Shown here: positions 41,186 through 48,198 of the stretch, one piece after another | Position numbering within the stretch: position 1 is the first letter of the stretch | Layout of the letters: each line of letters begins with the position of its first letter | The notes under the pieces: generated by a model | What the model was told of the DNA's origin: nothing | The model's database searches: none | The model's input: the letters and a program-made list of their open reading frames with translations, nothing else | From: JAFGUB01 sp050305515 | GTDB taxonomy: Bacteria > Campylobacterota > Campylobacteria > Campylobacterales > Sulfurimonadaceae | Assembly (NCBI GenBank): GCA_050305515.1 | Contig: JBNLFL010000043.1 | Location: 1-64,000 of the forward strand | DNA: 64,000 nucleotides | Direction: 5' to 3' | Position numbers and translations under genes: made by a program

Positions 41186-43738
41186 CTAGTCTCCGCTGGG
41201 TCCGTTGTGACAGTCATAGCAGCTGACCTGATGTCCCGCCGCGAATTTCCTGCTTCCGAATGTCCGTGCCGAGAAGGTCTTGGACAACACACTACCGCGA
41301 TAATCATTCCCGTGACAGCTTTTACACTGTGACGGATTGCGTTCCGCTACATCCCTGTGATCTTTATACCACGTCGCTCCCACCGAGTGCATACCGTGCG
41401 GTCCGCCGGAAGTGGTGCGCGGCATCGTGTCGTGGCAGGCCGTACACTCGGCGATGGTGCCTTCATGCCCCTGAACCGCAATGCTTTGCAGGTTGTCTTC
41501 GGCATGCGAGCTCGGGTAGATGGCATGGGTCGAACCGTGACAGGCGGAACACTGCATATCGCCGTGACCTTTGCTGAAACGGTAAAGACTGATACCGCTT
41601 GCAGGAGTGTTGGCATTGGTGGCAAAACGCGTATCCAATGCGGCGCGCAGGGTTCCCGTATTCTGATTGGTCACGGCTTCGCTGTGGCGCACGCCGTCCT
41701 GATGGCAGCTTTGGCAATTAGGCTCTTCCAGCCAGCCGTTTCTGCCGTGTGTCCCTACGGCATTCATATTGCCGTGACAGCTCTGACACTGAATGCTTGA
41801 GATTTTACCCATGGCCCCGCGCAGACATTTTGTCGTGGCACCGGGGTGACAGCGATAACAGGAACTGCGGTTGGTCGAGCTGGCAAGCGTCTGCCCGTTG
41901 GTGGGATCCGTGACATTCGCATGGAGTGCATGCAGTGACTCGGTCAGAGGTTTGATGCCCGCAATTCCCGTTCCGGGGAGTGCATTGCTGGCGTGACAGG
42001 TGGCACAAAGCGCCGGGTTACCGTTTTTGGCGCTCGTGTAAAGCCCTGCGTTATCGTAATTCATGTATCCCATGCCCTGAAGCGCAGCCTGATTGTCTGA
42101 GACTGCAGTGGGATATTTCTGGTCATGCAACCGCAGGATGTTGTATTTGAAATCGTGCTCCGCATCGGCGTCGTTCTCCCATCCCGCCGCAGGTCTGGCC
42201 TTGTCGTAACCGCTGGTTGATCCGTGACATGCGCGGCAATCCATCTCGTCACTCACCGGCAGGACAACCTGTGTCGTCGCCAGCACGGCACCTGAGCTGT
42301 CTTTTGCAGTGACATAGGCCATCGGATAGTAGTTTTTCGATCCGTCGTCATTATAGGGTGTCAGCGGGATACCCGTGGCTTCCCACCAGTTGTGAGCACT
42401 GTTGTAGGTGAAATTGTGCGGGGTCGATTCTGTTACGGAATTGCCGGTCAAGCCGATATCCGGCGTCAGCGAGGTGTTGAACAGGGAAGCGGCATAATCC
42501 CAGAAATTGGTTTTGGGATTGTTGGCGTTATCAAACAGGCTGGTCGTATTCCACTGTCCTGCAAGCGATGGCGCCGCGCTGTATGTGACGGTAACGCCGC
42601 CGGTAATGTGTTTGTTTGACGTTCCCGCTTTGCTGATAAGCTGTGCGTTGAGCGTATTGTAAGGCGGCAGAATCGAAAATACGGAGAAATCCTTACCGTC
42701 CATGCAGTGCATGCCCAAATCGTTCCATGCCAGCAGTGTGTAATTTCCCGATGCAACCGGTCCGGAAGCTACCGAACTGCTCGAAGCACCTGAAGAGGAA
42801 GACGCACTGGAATAGAAAGCTGAACTGCTGGAATCATGTGACGCGTAACTGCTACTGCTTCCATCATGCTCATCATGATGTTCGTCGTCATGTTCATCAT
42901 CATGCTCATCGTGATGTTCGTCGTCATGCTCGTCATCATGCTCGTCGTCGTGTTCATCCCAAGCAGCGTTACTGTAGTTTGAAGCAGAAGAGACATTCTC
43001 ATGGCTTGCTTCCGAACTGACACTGTGCCAGGAAGCGGATGAGACACTTGAGCTGCTACGGCTGCTTGAGAATCCGTATGCGCTGCTACTGCTGCTTGAA
43101 TGTTCCGAAGATTTTGAACTGCTTGACACGCTCGAAACAGACGATGACGTGCTCCCGCCGTGAAGATGATGCAGACTCTCTTCAAAATGGGCTCTCGCAT
43201 CTGCCGTAGAAACAACCGAACGCTCCAGTGCGGCGGCCGCCTGTTCGGCATCCTGCGCCCCCGTTTGGGATCGCAGTGTGTCGCTGATAACTTTCTTCGT
43301 CTGCGATGAAATGGAGATACCATCTTCCGGATTACCGTTATCATCAGCCGTCTGAAGCAGTCGAAGCAACGTATCGAGCCGTGCCGTATCGACATTAGAC
43401 GTATCGTTTTGTACGACTTCACCCTGAATCAGGTCGATGGGAGTGAGTACCGCTTCATTATCCTGTGAACGTAACGCCACGGATCCGAGCGGATACGCTC
43501 CCAGAGTGAACGTAATATTTTCACCGGCAAGGAAGTGAAAACTTCCATCGGTGTTGGTCACACCGGAGCTGCCGCGGTCACCGCGATAATCCGCGCCCCC
43601 AACGGCAGAATCGATCAGATAACCGACATAGGTTGTTTCTGCCGGTGTTATGGCTGCGGATGATGATCCGCCGCCTCCACATCCGGACAGCAGCAAGGTG
43701 CCTGCAAGAGCTGTAACCAAAGACATTTCGCGTTTCAT
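41186..43738 (-). CDS. nine-heme c-type cytochrome lipoprotein
   Basis: 850 residues. Lipoprotein signal with LSGC lipobox followed by GGGGSSS. Parts: an N-terminal region (about 40-190); a long Ser-rich stretch interrupted by eight DEHD-type units (residues 261-292); a domain with WNDLGMHCMDGKDFSVFSIL; and a C-terminal half with nine CxxCH sites (CRACH, CATCH, CYRCH, two CQSCH, CSACH, CTACH, CKSCH, CYDCH). It should lie on the outer membrane or in the periplasm and transfer electrons, perhaps to an extracellular or metal acceptor. GGAGG five bases before the ATG at 43738 fixes the start. Confidence 0.88.
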   Translation of the reverse strand: MKREMSLVTALAGTLLLSGCGGGGSSSAAITPAETTYVGYLIDSAVGGADYRGDRGSSGVTNTDGSFHFLAGENITFTLGAYPLGSVALRSQDNEAVLTPIDLIQGEVVQNDTSNVDTARLDTLLRLLQTADDNGNPEDGISISSQTKKVISDTLRSQTGAQDAEQAAAALERSVVSTADARAHFEESLHHLHGGSTSSSVSSVSSSSKSSEHSSSSSSAYGFSSSRSSSSVSSASWHSVSSEASHENVSSASNYSNAAWDEHDDEHDDEHDDEHHDEHDDEHDDEHHDEHDGSSSSYASHDSSSSAFYSSASSSSGASSSSVASGPVASGNYTLLAWNDLGMHCMDGKDFSVFSILPPYNTLNAQLISKAGTSNKHITGGVTVTYSAAPSLAGQWNTTSLFDNANNPKTNFWDYAASLFNTSLTPDIGLTGNSVTESTPHNFTYNSAHNWWEATGIPLTPYNDDGSKNYYPMAYVTAKDSSGAVLATTQVVLPVSDEMDCRACHGSTSGYDKARPAAGWENDADAEHDFKYNILRLHDQKYPTAVSDNQAALQGMGYMNYDNAGLYTSAKNGNPALCATCHASNALPGTGIAGIKPLTESLHALHANVTDPTNGQTLASSTNRSSCYRCHPGATTKCLRGAMGKISSIQCQSCHGNMNAVGTHGRNGWLEEPNCQSCHQDGVRHSEAVTNQNTGTLRAALDTRFATNANTPASGISLYRFSKGHGDMQCSACHGSTHAIYPSSHAEDNLQSIAVQGHEGTIAECTACHDTMPRTTSGGPHGMHSVGATWYKDHRDVAERNPSQCKSCHGNDYRGSVLSKTFSARTFGSRKFAAGHQVSCYDCHNGPSGD
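42863..42958 (-). repeat. 12-base tandem repeat coding (DEH[D/H])8
   Basis: Eight 12-base units encode DEHD, DEHD, DEHD, DEHH, DEHD, DEHD, DEHH, DEHD. The alternating acidic and His residues could bind divalent metals. Synonymous changes between units show the array is kept at the protein level. Confidence 0.88.
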
Positions 43739-43819
43739 GATATCCTCCAATCATTTCGATGGAGTGATTATGAATGCTTAAGATGAATTTTAAATGAAGA
43801 TGAAAAGGTTTGGCAAAAC

Positions 43820-44029
43820 TTATTTACTGTTGGGTGTGATCATAATGGTGAAATCCCCTGCCATTTCGCTCAAGCTGAAGCGGTGTTTATGGCAGAAGGT
43901 GGAGTTCATCACACCCAGCATGTATTGTGCTTCGGCTTTAGCGGCCTCTTTGGTTTCGAACTGCTGCTGTTCGGAAAATCCGCTTTTGATAAAGCAGCTG
44001 CAGGCATTTTTAACTTCGACACGGTACAT
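43820..44029 (-). CDS. small conserved-looking protein, 69 aa
   Basis: Begins MYRVEVKNACSCFIKSGFSE and has a middle of KEAAKAEAQYMLGVMNSTFC. Three Cys and two His in so short a chain suggest metal binding or redox, but nothing is proven. TAGGAG lies five bases before the ATG at 44029. It follows the long response regulator gene after eight bases, so it is probably the last gene of the chemosensory operon. Confidence 0.6.
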   Translation of the reverse strand: MYRVEVKNACSCFIKSGFSEQQQFETKEAAKAEAQYMLGVMNSTFCHKHRFSLSEMAGDFTIMITPNSK

Positions 44030-44037
44030 GGACACTC

Positions 44038-45402
44038 CTAAAAATCGAAAATATCATCAAGATCATCGGCTGCGGCATCGTCATGCTGTCCCAGCATCGC
44101 ACCGATCATCTGCGTATTGGCAATAATGGTGTCGTCAAGAAAATCAACGCTTGGAGCACCCTCATGAAACACCATCCGGTTCCATGTCATCAGGTCCTTG
44201 CTGAATGCCACGGCAAGCGGTCCAAGGGCACCGGAATTACTGCGAAACGTTTCTGTTGCAGCAGCAATCGTTTCAGAAAGCTGTTTCAGCGCCTGCGAAA
44301 TGCGGTAAGCTTCATTATAGGTTCCAAGAAGCCGCCCGATGCGTTCGAGATAGGTATAAATCTCTTCGACTTCATGAGGTTCAATGTCGCTGTTCCCGAC
44401 GACGAGCAACAGTGAGCTGAGTTTTCCGAGATAGAGTTCGACCTCTTCAAGATCTTCGTCCTCCATGTAATCGAAAACATAGTGCTGTTTCGAAGTCATC
44501 GGAACCGTATATTCGACGCTCAGCGGTGTCGCTTCCGACACGGGTGTTTCCCGGACTTTTCTCACACTTTCGTACGATGCGGATGTAGTCATTTTCGGAT
44601 TGATTGCCGGCGCTTCATAAGGCGCCTGATCAATAAAAGAGCCCTGTGATAACCGAAACGAGATACGGCTCTCATTGCTCATATAATCAGTCACCGCACT
44701 GTTTTTCAATAATACCAGCTTGACGAGTTTTGCATCCATTTCATCAAGTGCGTTGAGTGTAAAATAACGATGTGATTCACTCTCCTCAACGACAATCTCG
44801 CTGTGGACACCCAGTTTCAGCTGCAAGTCACCCAGCGCATAAAGCACCCGGACGACATCACTCAAAATTTCGCAGCGCAGCGCATTATTAAGCAGGTAAT
44901 ACTCCCAGAATTCGGAAAGGGCATCTTCTCCCGTAATAATAAAAATCAGGCGTCGGCTGTAAACCTCTTTAGAGTAAAGGTTGATGGCATCAGCATTGAA
45001 TTTATTCGGATTCCGTGATGCGATAATAGAAAGGTAGTTACCCAGTCGGCTGTTGAAGATGTCGGCATTAACCGGTTTCGAGATGTAATCTTCTGCTCCG
45101 TTGCTCAGGATCTCCCGCTGGCGTTCATTGTCATCAATCGCCGAAACGGCAATGATCATGACATGCTTGTCTTTATCCCGAATCTTTTTGGTGGCATCAA
45201 TACCGTTAAGTTCGGGCATCATGATATCCATAAAGATAATGTCGTATTGTGTCTGGTGCGCTTTTTCTACGGCAATAGCGCCGTTTTCAGCCTCTTCAAT
45301 CTCAAATGCCGCATTACTGTTCTCATCCAGATAATCTTCGAGCAAAAGGTTCAAAATCATCCGATTGTTCTTATTATCATCCACAATCAGAATTTTATGC
45401 AT
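44038..45402 (-). CDS. response regulator with long C-terminal extension
   Basis: 454 residues. The N-terminal receiver domain is complete: KILIVDDNKNNRMILNLLLE (acidic pair), IIFMDIMMPELNGI (phospho-Asp), IIAVSAIDDN and YISKPVNADIFNSRL (Lys). The remaining roughly 320 residues match no family I know and end DDLDDIFDF, strikingly like the CheY-binding tail of CheZ (DDLLDSLGF). AAGGGG supports the ATG at 45402. The start overlaps the stop of the histidine kinase remnant. Confidence 0.8.
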   Translation of the reverse strand: MHKILIVDDNKNNRMILNLLLEDYLDENSNAAFEIEEAENGAIAVEKAHQTQYDIIFMDIMMPELNGIDATKKIRDKDKHVMIIAVSAIDDNERQREILSNGAEDYISKPVNADIFNSRLGNYLSIIASRNPNKFNADAINLYSKEVYSRRLIFIITGEDALSEFWEYYLLNNALRCEILSDVVRVLYALGDLQLKLGVHSEIVVEESESHRYFTLNALDEMDAKLVKLVLLKNSAVTDYMSNESRISFRLSQGSFIDQAPYEAPAINPKMTTSASYESVRKVRETPVSEATPLSVEYTVPMTSKQHYVFDYMEDEDLEEVELYLGKLSSLLLVVGNSDIEPHEVEEIYTYLERIGRLLGTYNEAYRISQALKQLSETIAAATETFRSNSGALGPLAVAFSKDLMTWNRMVFHEGAPSVDFLDDTIIANTQMIGAMLGQHDDAAADDLDDIFDF

Positions 45403-45622
45403 AAGACCCCTTTCCATTTCCCGCAATCACTACTTTGGCACCGCCAAGCAGGGTGTCGTGCTCTAATTCTATCGTATATTCCAGCACTTCATACAACTTT
45501 TTGACGACATAAAGACCAACGCCCGCTCCGTTGTCGCTAATAGGTGATGCCGTAATATCTATGGTCTTCTCTTCGCCGTCAAATAAAAAATACTGCGACC
45601 TCCCCTGTACTTCTGGCGCAGA
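45395..45622 (-). pseudogene. histidine kinase C-terminal (HATPase) remnant
   Basis: An open frame from 45622 without start codon encodes about 75 residues including FDGEEKTIDITASPISDNGA and GVGLYVVKKLYEVLEYTIEL, which is the G-box end of a kinase ATP-binding domain. The stop overlaps the ATG of the response regulator, as in intact kinase-regulator pairs. Only 30 bases separate it from parA, so no room is left for the rest of the kinase. Confidence 0.6.
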
Positions 45623-45652
45623 TCATGATTAGAGCGGATGAAGGTATTTTAC

Positions 45653-46396
45653 CTATCCGATCCGTTCTCGCAATTCACTGGCAAAATTGCAGTAATCTTT
45701 CATGCCTTTACTGCGGCGCGTTCCAAGAACAAGCGGAAATCCCGATTCAAACTGTCCGGCGAGCTTTATGTCCACGCCGATAGGAGTAAACAATTTCTCT
45801 TTCCCGAATGCTGTCCTTACTTTATCAAGGGCCGCTTTGTGTTCCGGTATATGGGGATTGAACATGACCGGCAATATTCCGACATCAGCCAATTCGCGCT
45901 GAAGTTGTGTAGCGCTGTGATAGACGGCACGCATCATCTGCCCTACAGCGACGACTCCAAGATGGTGCGGTACGAACGGAATGACGACCGCATCTGCTAC
46001 TTCCAGCGAATTTTTCAGCAAAGCATCAAACGTCGGCGGGGTATCAATAATGCAATAATCGAAAAAATCGGCTATCTGTTCATGTTTGAAACGGCTTTTG
46101 AGCACGCCTCTAAGATCATTGTATTCATAGACGTCAAAAAAGGTGAGTGCCGGAGAGAGGGTCAGACGCTCATGAACGGTAGGGATAAACGTCTCGCTCA
46201 GGGTCATGCCCAAAAAGATGGAATGCACTCCGAGGCTTTCGGAAGGTTCCGCACCGACTCCGATGGAGGCATGCCCCTGCGTATCAAAATCGAGCAGCAG
46301 GACCGATGCGGTTTTGGCCAGTTCCGTCGCCAGATTGACCGCAGTTGTCGTTTTGGCGGAACCGCCTTTGCGATTGCTAATTACAATGGTTTTCAC
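45653..46396 (-). CDS. ParA-family ATPase in chemosensory operon
   Basis: 247 residues with the deviant Walker A ISNRKGGSAKTTTAVNLA, Walker A' VLLLDFDTQGHASIG and Walker B-like DYCIIDTPPTFDAL. ParA/MinD-like ATPases inside chemotaxis operons (ParC, PpfA) position receptor arrays in the cell. That role fits here because the gene is embedded between che genes. GTG start overlapping the previous gene by 20 bases. Confidence 0.88.
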   Translation of the reverse strand: MKTIVISNRKGGSAKTTTAVNLATELAKTASVLLLDFDTQGHASIGVGAEPSESLGVHSIFLGMTLSETFIPTVHERLTLSPALTFFDVYEYNDLRGVLKSRFKHEQIADFFDYCIIDTPPTFDALLKNSLEVADAVVIPFVPHHLGVVAVGQMMRAVYHSATQLQRELADVGILPVMFNPHIPEHKAALDKVRTAFGKEKLFTPIGVDIKLAGQFESGFPLVLGTRRSKGMKDYCNFASELRERIG

Positions 46397-46646
46397 TTAG
46401 CTCAAATCCCTCGAGAACCTTTTGATACATCTTGGGTTCACTGCCAAACGTATAAGAACAGGCATAAAGTTTCTGATAGGCCATCAGCGTCTGTAATACC
46501 GCCGTATGGATATCGTCACACAACGCAAAATCGCAACTTACCGGTTCCGGAGCGCTCTGCTGAAAAAAGTCACGTATTTTTACAACTTCGTCCTCATAAA
46601 TGACGCCTTCAAAATGCAGCATGTTGTTTTCAATTTGAACCCCCAT
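46377..46646 (-). CDS. small STAS-like protein
   Basis: 89 residues: MGVQIENNMLHFEGVIYEDE, CDFALCDDIHTAVLQTLMAY. The pattern of a short beta-strand start and a central D-x-x-x-x-A helix resembles STAS/anti-anti-sigma-type modules found in chemosensory operons, but the match is weak. The start ATG shares one base with the preceding stop (TGATG). Function unknown. Confidence 0.55.
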   Translation of the reverse strand: MGVQIENNMLHFEGVIYEDEVVKIRDFFQQSAPEPVSCDFALCDDIHTAVLQTLMAYQKLYACSYTFGSEPKMYQKVLEGFELSENHCN

Positions 46647-47422
46647 CACGACACCTCTCTGACAGGGAATTGAATCGATCTGATAACATTGATGAGATTC
46701 CCGTCAAGTTCGATAACACCTTCAAACTCCAGGAAAGAGCCCACAAGCTGAGAATCTTCCGCTGACTGAATCAGCCCTTCGTCAATATGTGCGATATCAA
46801 TAATCGTATCCACCTTAATGGCGAATTCACCTTTGTTGCCGTGATAGAGAAGAAGTTTCTGAAGCGAATTGGCCACAATCTCGAATTCGGCAATAAACTG
46901 ATTGATGTGATGCATGGTTGAATCGTAAATCTCCATGACCGTTGTATTCACAGCTTCGATGGCAGCAGAACGGTCTGTTTTGGCCAGTTCAACGATTTCA
47001 ATAGCCGATCCGTGCAACCGCTTGTGAAAATTATTCAGCTCTTTGAGAATCTGACTGACATGATCGTCATAAGAGGTGAAGTTATCGAGCCATTTTCCAA
47101 GATTGCACAGATGTGGATTGGTCGTCAGATGAAACGCCACCCCTTTTTGGATACTGTTTTCCAGCGTCTCGACCCAGGTTTTATGCTGTTGTTTGAGATC
47201 CTGAAAAAGTGCCTTGAGCTCTTCGTCATAGGTTTTTAGATTCACCATCTGACGGAAACCGACAACTTTTACCACACGATTTTCATAAGACATCATCCCC
47301 TCCACAAAAGGATGCGCGTTAGGAATATCCGTGATAACAGGAATCTGCGTGATCCGCTGAATGTTCTCAAGATCAATCGCGTAACGGTTTTTGGCAACTT
47401 CAAAAATAATTAGATCTTTCAT
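46646..47422 (-). CDS. CheW protein with inserted CZB zinc domain (copy 2)
   Basis: 258 residues. CheW halves at the ends (IIFEVAKNRYAIDLENIQRI and KVDTIIDIAHIDEGLIQ with VIELDGNLINVIRSIQF) are split by a CZB domain at about 75-190. The CZB shows QQHKTWVETLENS, HLCNLGKWLDNF and FHKRLHGSA, which supply the His/Cys zinc ligands. CZB domains sense zinc or hypochlorous acid in other proteins, so this coupling protein may itself be a sensor that changes CheA activity. Overlaps its paralogue upstream. Confidence 0.88.
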   Translation of the reverse strand: MKDLIIFEVAKNRYAIDLENIQRITQIPVITDIPNAHPFVEGMMSYENRVVKVVGFRQMVNLKTYDEELKALFQDLKQQHKTWVETLENSIQKGVAFHLTTNPHLCNLGKWLDNFTSYDDHVSQILKELNNFHKRLHGSAIEIVELAKTDRSAAIEAVNTTVMEIYDSTMHHINQFIAEFEIVANSLQKLLLYHGNKGEFAIKVDTIIDIAHIDEGLIQSAEDSQLVGSFLEFEGVIELDGNLINVIRSIQFPVREVS

Positions 47423-48198
47423 GCTTTTCCTTTTGGTATGGTAATTGATTCAATAACACTAAGCAGCCGTTTGTTATGTTCCATGGCCCCAATGACTTTA
47501 ATGTACCTGCCTTCCCGAGCCAACCCGCTGCTGCGGATAACGGCTGATTCCTCTACATGTACGATATCATCGATATCATCAACCTTGAGGCCGAACGGTT
47601 CGGCATCCACACGACTCATAATAAGCAATCGCTGCGAATCATTGGCAACCTGTTCTGAATGCGATGCCATCTGCTGTAAAAATCCGATAGTTTTCATGTA
47701 AATAGCCTGTACCTCATTTTCAACCCATGAGCGTGCCTTCGCAGGATCGGTTTCATAAGTCTCAAGTACACCGACAGCAGACTTATGCAACTCCTGATGA
47801 TGGCGGTTGAGAAAGCGCTTCGTATCATTGACACTATCGTCGTTGGTAGAGAACTTATCGATCCATTTTCCAAGATGGCACGCGTGGGGGTCTGTTGTCT
47901 TTGTAAAGGCCACTCCGTTTGTTACCGAGTCGGAAAGCGCGTCAATCCAGGCTTTATGCTGGCCTTTGAGCTCATCAAACATGGTCTCGACCGTCTCGAC
48001 ATAACTCTTTTTTCCGATCATGCTGCGAAAGCTGTACACTTCGATAACACTGCCCTCGTAGTTCATAATACCCTCACAGGTCACATCCTTGCCGACAGCC
48101 GGTGTAATCATCGGAACATTGACAATACGCTTGACACGTTCAAGCGGAACCGCATAATGCAATGCTTCAACCCTGAAGAGCAAATAGCTTGTCATCAT
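47419..48198 (-). CDS. CheW protein with inserted CZB zinc domain (copy 1)
   Basis: 259 residues with the same architecture as its neighbour: CheW start YLLFRVEALHYAVPLERVKR, CZB insertion (GQHKAWIDALSDS, HACHLGKWIDKF, HHQELHKSAVG), CheW end KVDDIDDIVHVEE. The pair arose by tandem duplication but has diverged widely. The ATG overlaps the cheA stop (ATGA), so CheA and both CheW-CZB proteins are translated in series. Confidence 0.88.
   Translation of the reverse strand: MMTSYLLFRVEALHYAVPLERVKRIVNVPMITPAVGKDVTCEGIMNYEGSVIEVYSFRSMIGKKSYVETVETMFDELKGQHKAWIDALSDSVTNGVAFTKTTDPHACHLGKWIDKFSTNDDSVNDTKRFLNRHHQELHKSAVGVLETYETDPAKARSWVENEVQAIYMKTIGFLQQMASHSEQVANDSQRLLIMSRVDAEPFGLKVDDIDDIVHVEESAVIRSSGLAREGRYIKVIGAMEHNKRLLSVIESITIPKGKA

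Noticed and set aside
43794..44126. Plus-strand open frame of 110 codons
   Set aside because: It overlaps the small minus-strand gene at 43820-44029 and the end of the response regulator, which are tied to the operon by ribosome-binding sites.
45395..45652. Kinase fragment explained by a sequencing frameshift
   Set aside because: Only 30 bases separate the fragment from parA, so the missing kinase part is not present in any frame.
45638..46603. Plus-strand open frame of about 320 codons opposite parA
   Set aside because: It mirrors parA and its neighbour, which have clear Walker motifs, ribosome-binding sites and operon overlaps. The opposite frame has no recognisable domain.
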